DNA from: Bacillota bacterium
GTDB taxonomy: Bacteria > Bacillota_I > Bacilli_A > RF39 > UBA660
Length of the DNA: 64,000 nucleotides
Assembly: GCA_015059495.1 (NCBI GenBank)
Contig: SVAI01000001.1
Coordinates: 923,811-987,810 of the forward strand
Direction of reading: 5' to 3'
Positions 56,032 through 63,645 of the stretch are shown here, piece after piece. Each line of letters begins with the position of its first letter. Position 1 is the stretch's first letter. The notes beneath the pieces are model-generated. The model saw only the letters and a list, made by a program, of their open reading frames with translations, ran no database searches and was not told where the DNA came from. Made by a program: the position numbers and the translations under genes.

Positions 56032-56079
56032 TTAATTCATAAAAAAATTATATACTATTAACCCGAAACAGGTGATATT

Positions 56080-56502
56080 ATGCAATTAAAAAAATGGAGA
56101 AATTATACTAAAGAAGAAAAGAAAGAAATATTATTTCATTGGTGGCATTACTATGGAAAATTACCTTATACTATTGAAGAATTAAATTACTTTAATGATT
56201 TATTAGATAAAGACGTAGATAAAATGTTTATATGTGCTCTATGTAGTGATATAGAAGGATACTCTAGTCAAATGTTAATAAGATATATGAGACAAGATAA
56301 AGTACAAGAATACCTAAATACAATGCCAAGATTTGAATCAGTAGCAGAACAATCAATACTAGAAAGATTAAGTGATGTTTACTTACAAGAACTAGTTGGA
56401 ACACTTAACAATCCAGAACCTGATGTTCCATTGACTGAAGAAGAAATGATTAATGGTATAAAAGAAATACTAAGACAAAGAAAAAACACTAACAATAGTT
56501 AG
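56080..56502 (+). CDS. Hypothetical protein
   Basis: The 140-residue soluble protein contains HWWHYYGKLPYTIEELNYFN and a DVPLTEEEMINGIKEIL end. No family is recognised. The last residues KNTNNS are encoded by the terminator stem itself. AGGTGAT lies three bases before the ATG. It may be co-transcribed with the ICMT-like gene. Confidence 0.65.
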   Translation: MQLKKWRNYTKEEKKEILFHWWHYYGKLPYTIEELNYFNDLLDKDVDKMFICALCSDIEGYSSQMLIRYMRQDKVQEYLNTMPRFESVAEQSILERLSDVYLQELVGTLNNPEPDVPLTEEEMINGIKEILRQRKNTNNS

Positions 56503-56512
56503 TGTTTTTTTA
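56482..56512. terminator. Bidirectional terminator with CACTAAC stem
   Basis: AAAAACACTAAC / GTTAGTGTTTTT with loop AATA serves the plus gene 56080 and, on the other strand, the GH5 gene. Confidence 0.85.
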
Positions 56513-56514
56513 TA

Positions 56515-58428
56515 TTATCTTTTATATATATTATATAATTTAGCAACATCACCAATTGTTACTTTATTATTATGAGTTAATAAACCAGCCTCTAAATAAT
56601 AACTAGTTAAATAACCACCAGTTTTATAATGATTATATAATTTAGCAATATCAGAAATATTTATTAATCCATCTCCTGTAACATCGCCCATTATAACAAT
56701 ATGATATGATGAACTACCAGTATTAACTGTATATCCAGTACCAATAATAGCATCATCACTAACAACATTATTGTTATTATCATATATAGTATAATTTTGT
56801 TTAGAATCAATATTATTTTTAAATTCACTTACAGTTAATTTATTATGATTATTAGAATCAACTACTATCTCATCATTACTTACATCATATGTATCAGATG
56901 ATACATCTGTAGATGGTTTATATTTATAATTCCAATCTATTTTTTCTCCTACTAAATCATTATCACCATATGTATTATATGTAAAGTAGAACTTTCCATT
57001 TTCTAAAGCTTCTTGAATGAAAGCAGGTTTAGTATTTACTTTACAATTATATATAGCAAATCTAAAATATTTAGCACCTTCAGGTATAGCAAATTTATTT
57101 GAGTTATATCCTGGGAAATTCTTATGATAAGCAAATAATGGTTTTTGTTCTGCATCAAAATAATATATACCATGTAGGTTTAATAAACCTGCATCTGTTC
57201 TATTATGAACATAAAATGATATAAATTTTTGTCCATCTTTTATTGGAATTAATTCTTCATTAATCCATACTCCCCACCATTCAGGTTTATTCTTTTCATC
57301 AAATGTACCATCATCATGAACTCTCTTATAGTATAATTGTTCATACTTATCATATACTACTGCTTTATTTTTATTAGTATACTTAACAGGTTTAGTAACA
57401 GCATCAATTAAATCAAACTTAGATTTAGAAAAATCTTTTCTATTAATTATTGAATAATCACTACCATTATCCCATATTACTGGTATAATACCATTTTCAT
57501 ATGCTCTAGCAACATAATTACTTAAATTAATAGCTCTATGAGCAATTGGTGAATAAGAAGTTGTATTACCAAACTCAGTAATCATTACTCTTAAACCTTT
57601 ATTTGCAGCATCATCACTAATTCTTTTAAATGCTTGTCCTAAAAGCTCATCTTCTTGTCCACTATACATATGAACACTTAATATTATTTTATTTTTAGCA
57701 GAATCATTTGGAACTTTAATAGCATTTATAGCTTGAGTAGTATTTTGCATAATTAGTGGTGAAATAATTAATAATCTATATTGATTATTACCACCAGTAC
57801 TTCTTACAGCATCTACAAATATTTGATTTAATGTATTAACTTCACCAGCAGCAAAATCACTAAATACCCATGAATCTTGTTTATTATCAATTTCATTATA
57901 TGCTTCAAACATTAAATGTTCATCATAATCTTTAAACTTAGTAGCAATTTGTTTCCATAAATTAGATGCGGTTAATTTAATTTCATCCCATTCACCTTGT
58001 TCAACTACACCAGTATAAAGTATCTTATCATCATGATGAGTATTAATCATAACATACATACCTCTATTGTATGCATAATCCACTACTTCTTTTACTCTAT
58101 CTAACCACTCTTCATAGATAACATAATGATCATTAGCATCTTTATAAGTGTGATTAAACCAAGTAACTGGAATACGTATAACGTTAAATCCTTGTGCTTG
58201 TACAAAGTCAATTAATTCTTGACTTACTTTTGGGTTACCCCAAATTGTTTCTTCAGATAGATTAGGTGCACCAGATGATTTGTAGTGTGAATCAAGTGAA
58301 TTACCTAAATTCCATCCTACACGTGCCTCGCTAAAAAAGTCATCGGCACTAAAAGTTTTAATATCAGTTGCATTTACAAAAGTTGGAAATAACAGTATTA
58401 AAACTATCAATAATAATAGTTTTTTCAT
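56515..58428 (-). CDS. Secreted GH5 glycanase with dockerin-like C-terminus
   Basis: The 637-residue protein has a signal peptide (residues 1-20, ending VNATD), a GH5 catalytic domain with GWNLGNSLDSHY, NVIRIPVTWFNH, YVMINTHHD, the acid/base in EAYNEID, SVHMYSG, the nucleophile in MITEFGNT and VIWDNGSDYS. A middle region (about 350-520) has DRHDDGT-like VHDDGTFDEKN and WGVWINEELI and may bind carbohydrate. The C-terminal about 65 residues contain GDVTGDGLINISDIAKLYNHY (a dockerin-type calcium loop) and a second degenerate copy VTIGDVAKLYNIY. GH5 enzymes cut beta-glucans or mannans. No cohesin is visible in this window. Confidence 0.9.
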   Translation of the reverse strand: MKKLLLLIVLILLFPTFVNATDIKTFSADDFFSEARVGWNLGNSLDSHYKSSGAPNLSEETIWGNPKVSQELIDFVQAQGFNVIRIPVTWFNHTYKDANDHYVIYEEWLDRVKEVVDYAYNRGMYVMINTHHDDKILYTGVVEQGEWDEIKLTASNLWKQIATKFKDYDEHLMFEAYNEIDNKQDSWVFSDFAAGEVNTLNQIFVDAVRSTGGNNQYRLLIISPLIMQNTTQAINAIKVPNDSAKNKIILSVHMYSGQEDELLGQAFKRISDDAANKGLRVMITEFGNTTSYSPIAHRAINLSNYVARAYENGIIPVIWDNGSDYSIINRKDFSKSKFDLIDAVTKPVKYTNKNKAVVYDKYEQLYYKRVHDDGTFDEKNKPEWWGVWINEELIPIKDGQKFISFYVHNRTDAGLLNLHGIYYFDAEQKPLFAYHKNFPGYNSNKFAIPEGAKYFRFAIYNCKVNTKPAFIQEALENGKFYFTYNTYGDNDLVGEKIDWNYKYKPSTDVSSDTYDVSNDEIVVDSNNHNKLTVSEFKNNIDSKQNYTIYDNNNNVVSDDAIIGTGYTVNTGSSSYHIVIMGDVTGDGLINISDIAKLYNHYKTGGYLTSYYLEAGLLTHNNKVTIGDVAKLYNIYKR

Positions 58429-58451
58429 ATTATCCCCCCAGATTGCCGTTT

Positions 58452-58479
58452 ATTATAGCACTATTTTTTTAAAATGCAA
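58452..58479 (-). promoter_or_regulatory. Promoter of the GH5 gene
   Basis: Minus strand TTGCAT and TATAAT are 16 bases apart with a TG extension (TGCTATAAT), 24 bases before the ATG. Confidence 0.5.
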
Positions 58480-58486
58480 CTCTTTT

Positions 58487-58512
58487 AAAAAAAAGAGCTT
58501 TTTTAAGCTCTT
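58487..58512 (-). terminator. Second minus-strand terminator upstream of GH5
   Basis: AAGAGCTT / AAGCTCTT stem with loop TTTT, then TTTTTTTT on the minus strand, at the left end of the spacer. Confidence 0.75.
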
Positions 58513-58613
58513 CTTTAAGTTACATTATTATATTATTTTCAGGTACTAAAATACACTTTTTGCCCAGTAAATAATAGTTTGGCCCATAATTAAACAATTG
58601 TGTTATATTTAAT
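58513..58613. other. Spacer between two minus-strand terminators
   Basis: About 100 bases with no ORF. It contains GGGCC- and GCCCA-like pieces and no strong promoter; a small RNA is possible but not supported. Confidence 0.3.
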
Positions 58614-58640
58614 CAAAAAAACTAACTTATTTGTTAGTTC
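58614..58640 (-). terminator. Terminator of gene 58644-59144
   Basis: AACTAAC / GTTAGTT stem with a 6-base loop, then TTTTTTGATT on the minus strand. Confidence 0.7.
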
Positions 58641-58643
58641 TTA

Positions 58644-59144
58644 TTAATTATAAATATTTGCTAAACAACATTTAACTCTTCTAGCTAATGGACGTTTTCT
58701 ACCTACTTTATATTCTTCTAAACCATTCTCAGTCATTTTATACATATTAAATTTGTTATCCATTAGATTATACATTTCATAATCACTTTCACCAGGTCTA
58801 TACATTAATTCACCATGCATTATACCAAACCCATCATAAAACACATCCCATACTTTGTCATATTCTACATCTTCACAACAAAAACCTTTTAATTCTAAGA
58901 ATGCTATTATTTCTTCATTTGTTATATTAAAATCATTAACAACTTTTTTTATTTTAGAATCTATTTGCTCATTATAAGCTTGATAGAATTCACCTTCACT
59001 AACCATTAATGGTTCAAACTTATCTTTTTCAGGTAATAATAACATTGCTAATAAATTTGCAGGATGTGGATGACATCCACAACTCTTATATTCATAAAGA
59101 TATAACTCATATAATTTTTTTAATACACTAACTCTACTACTCAC
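58644..59144 (-). CDS. Hypothetical protein, GTG start
   Basis: The 166-residue protein starts MSSRVSVLKKLYELYLYEYK and includes CGCHPHPANLLAM (Cys/His-rich), CCEDVEYDKVWDVFYDG and basic RKRPLARRVKCCL. The GTG at 59144 is six bases after AGAGGTG; the track start lies upstream. No family is recognised; the Cys and His cluster could bind metal. Confidence 0.55.
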   Translation of the reverse strand: MSSRVSVLKKLYELYLYEYKSCGCHPHPANLLAMLLLPEKDKFEPLMVSEGEFYQAYNEQIDSKIKKVVNDFNITNEEIIAFLELKGFCCEDVEYDKVWDVFYDGFGIMHGELMYRPGESDYEMYNLMDNKFNMYKMTENGLEEYKVGRKRPLARRVKCCLANIYN

Positions 59145-59174
59145 TATAAACACCTCTATTAACATTATACCATG

Positions 59175-59197
59175 AAAAAAAGTAGCATTGCTACTTT
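59175..59197 (-). terminator. Minus-strand terminator beside repeat element R1
   Basis: AAAGTAGC / GCTACTTT stem with loop ATT and seven T residues on the minus strand. It would end a short transcript starting within R1. Confidence 0.75.
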
Positions 59198-59199
59198 GA

Positions 59200-59243
59200 T
59201 TTTAAACTGGCAGGGTAATCATAGGGGTTTAAAACTTATTATA
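59200..59243. repeat. Intergenic repeat element copy R1
   Basis: Contains TGGCAGGGTAATCATA followed by GGGGTTTAAAACTTATTATA. It resembles R2 and R3. TTTTAAAC and GTTTAAAA flank its core as an 8-bp stem. Confidence 0.7.
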
Positions 59244-59265
59244 CTTTATTAAAATAATATGACAA
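59238..59265 (-). promoter_or_regulatory. Promoter reading across repeat R1
   Basis: Minus strand TTGTCA and TATAAT are 16 bases apart, pointing into R1 toward the terminator at 59175-59197. Confidence 0.35.
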
Positions 59266-59270
59266 CAGTA

Positions 59271-59279
59271 TGATATAAT
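59271..59279 (+). promoter_or_regulatory. Extended -10 promoter of the GT2 gene
   Basis: TGATATAAT lies 16 bases before the ATG at 59296. Confidence 0.5.
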
Positions 59280-59295
59280 TTGGTTAGGTGATGAT

Positions 59296-60138
59296 ATGAT
59301 AGATATAATAATACCGGTATATAATACTCCAAAAATAGATTTGGAACGATGCTTAAATAGTATTTTAAAGCAAACATATACGAATTATAAAGTATATATA
59401 ATAGATGACGGTAGTAATGATATTACTAAAAAATACTTAGATGATTTTGTTAAAAATAAAGATAACTTTTTAGTAAAACATATTAAAAATAACGGAGTTA
59501 GTAATGCAAGAAATTTAGGAATTGAGATATCTCATTCCAAATACATAACTTTTGTTGATGCGGATGATACTCTAGAAAATAATTTTTTGCAAGAAGCATA
59601 CGAAATAATTGAAAAGAATAATTTAGATATTATAATTGGTGGATATAATGAAATTAAAAATGGTAATATAGTTAGAACTAGATTGTCATTACCAGGGTTA
59701 CATATTTATGAAGGTAAAACTATTGATAATTTTTTTGAAAAGCTATTAACAGGTAAAACTAATGAAACTAATAGGGAAATTGGTGATTGTCCAACAGGAA
59801 GAATATATACACGATTAATTAAAAGGGATAGTATAGGCAATTTAAGATTCGATACTAATATTCATATGAGTGAAGATACATTATTTATGATTGATTATAC
59901 TAGAAAAGCAATTAAAATAGGTGTTATTGATTGCCTTTGGTATAACTACTATATAAATGACTATTCAATATCTAATGCGACCAAAAAGGAAAGAATGATA
60001 AGTAACATCAATGACTTTATAAGTGAAATAGAAAAAAGAATGGATAATGAATCAAAAGACAACATAAAAAATGCATATCAAGCTAGAATTGAAAAATCAA
60101 AGAAATATATTAACAAAATAAAAAACACTAACAGTTAA
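59296..60138 (+). CDS. Family 2 glycosyltransferase
   Basis: The 280-residue enzyme has IIIPVYNTPK, YIIDDGSND (nucleotide/metal Asp), GVSNARNLGIE, FVDADDTLE (DXD-like) and MSEDTLFM. These are GT-A fold motifs, seen in many cell-surface glycan synthases. Acceptor unknown. AGGTGAT lies three bases before the ATG. Its C-terminus KNTNS is encoded by the terminator. Confidence 0.9.
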   Translation: MIDIIIPVYNTPKIDLERCLNSILKQTYTNYKVYIIDDGSNDITKKYLDDFVKNKDNFLVKHIKNNGVSNARNLGIEISHSKYITFVDADDTLENNFLQEAYEIIEKNNLDIIIGGYNEIKNGNIVRTRLSLPGLHIYEGKTIDNFFEKLLTGKTNETNREIGDCPTGRIYTRLIKRDSIGNLRFDTNIHMSEDTLFMIDYTRKAIKIGVIDCLWYNYYINDYSISNATKKERMISNINDFISEIEKRMDNESKDNIKNAYQARIEKSKKYINKIKNTNS

Positions 60139-60152
60139 GTTAGTGTTTTAAT
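60120..60152. terminator. Bidirectional terminator after GT2
   Basis: AAAACACTAAC / GTTAGTGTTTT stem with loop AGTTAA; its right arm also overlaps the start of repeat R2. Confidence 0.8.
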
Positions 60153-60225
60153 ATCCTAAATGGCACGATAATCATAAGGGTTTAAAACTTTTTATTATAC
60201 CTTTCTAACAACATTATACTACCTA
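60146..60225. repeat. Intergenic repeat element copy R2
   Basis: About 80 bases similar to R3: TTTTAATAT, AAATGGCACGATAATCATAA, GGTTTAAAACTTTTTA, CCTTTCTA and ATTATAC in the same order. The minus strand holds -10-like TATAAT boxes and leads into the terminator. Confidence 0.75.
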
Positions 60226-60290
60226 TAATATAGTGATTAGAACAGTTAGTAAAATAAAATTATTACAAGTAAAGTAATTTAAAAAATCTA

Positions 60291-60299
60291 TGATATAAT
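60291..60299 (+). promoter_or_regulatory. Extended -10 promoter of gene 60322-60861
   Basis: TGATATAAT 22 bases before the ATG, as in the neighbouring genes. Confidence 0.45.
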
Positions 60300-60321
60300 T
60301 GATATGTAAGGACGTGATTTA

Positions 60322-60861
60322 ATGAATAAAAAAATATTAATATTAGTTACTTTATTTATTTTATTAATGGTAGTAGCACCTTCTATAGTAAGATATAAAG
60401 ATGAAAAAGAGAGAGAAGAAAAAGAAAATGAAGTTGTAGAATGTGATAGAAGTAGAAAAGTTGCAAATAATGATTATGATACTTGCAATTATTTACTTCC
60501 ATGGATAGTTGAATGTGAAGATAGTGAAAACTATGAACTAACACCTTATAAAAATTCTTGCATATTAAAAGATAGAAAAGAAGCAATTGTAGAAAAAGAA
60601 AATGGGGAAATGAATATTTCTTGCCCTGAAGGATATATCAGAGTACTAAGTAACGAAATAGTGACTCATTTTGAAAACATTGAGTTTTATTGTAAACCAG
60701 AAAGTATGAAAGATAAAGAACTTGAGGTATGGGGTGGATATGTAATAAGACGTTGTCCTGAAGGTTATTATCCGTTTAACGAAAAATACTGTAGTAAAAA
60801 AGATACAGGTGAATATCACAATTATAATCCTATTTATAATCACGATGCATCACCAAGATAA
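60322..60861 (+). CDS. Cys-containing membrane-anchored protein
   Basis: The 179-residue protein has an N-terminal membrane/signal segment (ILILVTLFILLMVVAPS), then a charged KDEKEREEKENE stretch and an outside domain with eight cysteines spread through VVECDRSRK, DTCNYLLPW and SCPEGYI, RRCPEGYYPFNEKYC, likely paired as disulfides. I do not recognise the family. AAGGACGTGAT precedes the ATG. It is flanked by R2 and R3. Confidence 0.65.
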   Translation: MNKKILILVTLFILLMVVAPSIVRYKDEKEREEKENEVVECDRSRKVANNDYDTCNYLLPWIVECEDSENYELTPYKNSCILKDRKEAIVEKENGEMNISCPEGYIRVLSNEIVTHFENIEFYCKPESMKDKELEVWGGYVIRRCPEGYYPFNEKYCSKKDTGEYHNYNPIYNHDASPR

Positions 60862-60995
60862 AGCGACTATAATGTTTATTATATTATTGATATAACATGA
60901 GATATTAGAAATAAAATAAATGAATCACTCGGTGATACAATAGAAGCTATAATAAAAACAGGTATCATTCGTAAACTGTTGATATTATGAACAAA

Positions 60996-61028
60996 ACAAA
61001 ACACTAACAATTAAGTTAGTGTTTTAAT
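60996..61028. terminator. Bidirectional terminator with CACTAAC stem
   Basis: AAAACACTAAC / GTTAGTGTTTT with loop AATTAA. Confidence 0.75.
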
Positions 61029-61101
61029 ATTCAAAATGGCACGATAATCATAATGGTTCAAAACTTTTTAATAACCTTTCTATTGCTATTATACACCACA
61101 T
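61022..61101. repeat. Intergenic repeat element copy R3
   Basis: TTTTAATATTC, AAAATGGCACGATAATCATAA, GGTTCAAAACTTTTTA, CCTTTCTA and ATTATAC repeat the order of R2. Confidence 0.75.
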
Positions 61102-61160
61102 AATCAAACATTAAAACATGAGTAATATCTATAAAAAATTTTTTTAAAAGCTACTAAAAA

Positions 61161-61169
61161 TGATATAAT
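61161..61169 (+). promoter_or_regulatory. Extended -10 promoter of the lipoprotein gene
   Basis: TGATATAAT 21 bases before the ATG. Confidence 0.45.
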
Positions 61170-61190
61170 AATATAAGAGGTGGTTTTCTT

Positions 61191-61970
61191 ATGAGAAATA
61201 AATCATTATTATTAGTAATAATAAGCATATTATTACTAACTGGATGTAGTAAAAACAATAGCAACGTTTCTGACACGAAAAAAGTAACAAGTATTAATCC
61301 ACAAGAAGTGTATAAAAATATAATAGATAGTTATGCTGACTACATTTATAGTTATGGTGATAACGGAGATATTCTTTTAGGTACTCCAGGATGGTATAGT
61401 TACATGAATATGTCAGAACTTCATAAATCTTGTGCTACAACTCAAATAATCAATATGTGCGATGAAATGGAAAATATTAGGACATATTTATCATATGCTT
61501 TTTCTGATTTGGATAACGATGGAATTGAAGAATTAATAGTAGCTCAACATGGTTCTTATTACGATGAAGATATTTATCACCCATCAAATTTAATAATGGG
61601 TATTTACTACTATGAAAACGATGAAGTTAAAAATATATTTTTAGCACCACACGCAGTAGATAACGAAATAACAATTCTTGAAGATGGCTATTTAAAATAT
61701 TCTGGGGGACGACAAGGAAATTATACTTACGATTATTTAAAAAAGGAAAGTTCTTGGAGCAAAATGAAAAGCGTTATACGTTATGATGTTGAAGAAATTG
61801 ATGGTATTATAACAGTTACAAAAACAATTCCAGGAAAAGCTCCAGAAAAACACAAAAATATTACGTATGAATCTTTGAACGATTTTGATGACTCATATAA
61901 AAATACTGGTAAATATAGTCTAAATTTAAATACATTAAAATGGGATACCATACAGTCTGTAATGGACTAA
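61191..61970 (+). CDS. Lipoprotein with calcium-loop-like motif
   Basis: The 259-residue protein has a signal with lipobox LLTGC (cleavage before Cys20), so it is lipid-anchored outside the membrane. The middle holds SDLDNDGIEELIVAQ, a calcium-binding-like loop also seen in beta-propeller-like repeats, and aromatic-rich segments. No enzyme family is recognised. AAGAGGTGG precedes the ATG. Confidence 0.75.
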   Translation: MRNKSLLLVIISILLLTGCSKNNSNVSDTKKVTSINPQEVYKNIIDSYADYIYSYGDNGDILLGTPGWYSYMNMSELHKSCATTQIINMCDEMENIRTYLSYAFSDLDNDGIEELIVAQHGSYYDEDIYHPSNLIMGIYYYENDEVKNIFLAPHAVDNEITILEDGYLKYSGGRQGNYTYDYLKKESSWSKMKSVIRYDVEEIDGIITVTKTIPGKAPEKHKNITYESLNDFDDSYKNTGKYSLNLNTLKWDTIQSVMD

Positions 61971-62002
61971 AAAACACTAACGTAAAAGTTAGTGTTTTAT
62001 TA
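61968..62002. terminator. Bidirectional terminator between lipoprotein gene and recombinase
   Basis: AAAACACTAAC / GTTAGTGTTTT with loop GTAAAA; it serves both convergent genes. Confidence 0.8.
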
Positions 62003-62005
62003 TGT

Positions 62006-63643
62006 TTATCTTATTAATTCTAAGTATAGAGTGTTATCTGGTTCGACAGCTCTATTACTTTTAATCTTTATAATTCTAAACAAATCATGTCCATAGTATT
62101 CATCTTTATCTTTAAGTTCATCAATAACTCTAATATTAAAGATTTTACTAAGTTTAGATATATAGTCATCAGCTTTCTTTCTACTATTCATTTCACAGAT
62201 GTTGTACTTTTCATCTTTAGTATCAACAGCTATATCTTTTAATACAGCTCCCATACCATTACTCATTAACTCACTTATCTTATAAGGCCTTATAGTTAAA
62301 TCTGGTAATTCTAGTTCAGTAATCTTATTTTTAGATCTCTTTTTAGTTTTTATCTGAATAGTATCAATGTACTCGTGAATAAACCTACATTTAATATCAT
62401 GTGGAGCCATATCCCATAATCTAGAAAATAAACCATTACCACACATATACTTTCTTTCGATAGCAAAAGCGTCTAATGTGAATCTAATCTTATCTTCTAG
62501 TTTATTCTCATTCATAATTTTAGCGAAATTATCATCTACCATAACGTAGTTTTGCTCTAATGCAGTATACAATTCGAATAGAGTAGTTAATCTTTCAACT
62601 AAAGCTGTTTCTACTAAATCCTCATTAAAGTAAGTCTTACATTCCTTACACTTATAATAAAGATACTCTTTACCATTAGGTTTCTTAGTACCAGCACAAG
62701 CCATAATGCAACCACACTTAGGACATACTAACTTTTGTAAGAATAGATAAGGTTTATTACGATAGTAATTTCTAGCATTTCTTTTAATACATTCCTGACA
62801 TTCATCAAAGACTTCTTTAGTTATAATAGGTGGAATAAAACCACTTATCTCAACTGATTCAGCGTCTTTAACTTTTCTTCTATGTTCCCATACTCCATAA
62901 TACATTTTATTATTTAATATAGTACCAATAGAACTATCAGTCCAACCTTTTTTAATTGTGTATTTCTCACCAGTTTTTTTATCTTTACGATTCAGAGACA
63001 TATCACCATATTTATCTTTCATAATCTTTGAAATACTTGTATAGGTATAACCTTTTAAACACAAGTCAAAGATTTCTTTAACAATAGGAGCTGTTTCTTC
63101 ATCAATTACTAATAACTTACTTTCTGTTTCTTTCTTATATCCTAGTGGAGCAGGTCCACCAAAGTGACCACGATTTACTGCTCCTTGAACTCCTATAAGG
63201 GTTCTTTCTCTTATCATCTCACGTTCAAATTGAGCAAATACCCCTAAGATATTAAGTATCATTCTACCACTAGGAGAAGTAGTATCGAACTTTTCTAATA
63301 CAAATTCGAAACCACAGTTATACTTATCAGTAGTTCTTGTAAAAGATACGAAGTCATATAAGTCCCTAGTTATTCTATCTAGTTTCAAAGCTATTATCTT
63401 TTTAAACTTATGAGCCTTCATATCAGACATCATCTTATTAAATTGTTTTCTCTTAGTTGTTTCTTTACCGCTAAAACCTTCATCAGAATATACCCTATAA
63501 ACTTTATAACCTTGTATCTCACAAAACTTTCTCATTATATTTTCTTGTTCGTCTAGTGAATGACCTTCACGAGCTTGGTCATCAGTAGATACTCTTTTAT
63601 AAAGAGCTACTAAAATTGGTTCTTGATTTTCCTGTTCAAACAT
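62006..63643 (-). CDS. Large serine recombinase
   Basis: The 545-residue protein has the resolvase catalytic domain with catalytic Ser in LYKRVSTDDQ, SGKETTKRKQF, LKLDRITRD and FEREMIRERT, a recombinase domain (APLGYKKE, GTILNNKMYYG), a zinc ribbon with CPKCGCIMAC and YYKCKECK, and a coiled-coil C-terminus. Such enzymes move or excise phages, ICEs and transposons by site-specific recombination. The ribosome binding site is AAGGAG. It is two bases downstream of the degenerate recombinase gene, so they form an operon. The att sites could not be found. Confidence 0.94.
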   Translation of the reverse strand: MFEQENQEPILVALYKRVSTDDQAREGHSLDEQENIMRKFCEIQGYKVYRVYSDEGFSGKETTKRKQFNKMMSDMKAHKFKKIIALKLDRITRDLYDFVSFTRTTDKYNCGFEFVLEKFDTTSPSGRMILNILGVFAQFEREMIRERTLIGVQGAVNRGHFGGPAPLGYKKETESKLLVIDEETAPIVKEIFDLCLKGYTYTSISKIMKDKYGDMSLNRKDKKTGEKYTIKKGWTDSSIGTILNNKMYYGVWEHRRKVKDAESVEISGFIPPIITKEVFDECQECIKRNARNYYRNKPYLFLQKLVCPKCGCIMACAGTKKPNGKEYLYYKCKECKTYFNEDLVETALVERLTTLFELYTALEQNYVMVDDNFAKIMNENKLEDKIRFTLDAFAIERKYMCGNGLFSRLWDMAPHDIKCRFIHEYIDTIQIKTKKRSKNKITELELPDLTIRPYKISELMSNGMGAVLKDIAVDTKDEKYNICEMNSRKKADDYISKLSKIFNIRVIDELKDKDEYYGHDLFRIIKIKSNRAVEPDNTLYLELIR

Positions 63644-63645
63644 AT

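Larger units (their letters stand above)
60862..61190. other. Spacer holding possible gene remnant and repeat R3
   Basis: 329 bases without an intact gene. In the plus-strand frame around 60903-60988 the translation NESLGDTIEAIIKTG followed by IIRKLLIL looks protein-like but has no start codon and an in-frame TGA just before it, so it may be a decayed gene. The terminator 60996-61028 and R3 follow. Confidence 0.4.

Noticed and set aside
58513-58613. Small RNA between two terminators
   Set aside because: No acceptable promoter was found on the minus strand and no conserved copy elsewhere.
62006-63643. Attachment sites beside the recombinase
   Set aside because: No short direct repeats were convincing in the visible flanks.
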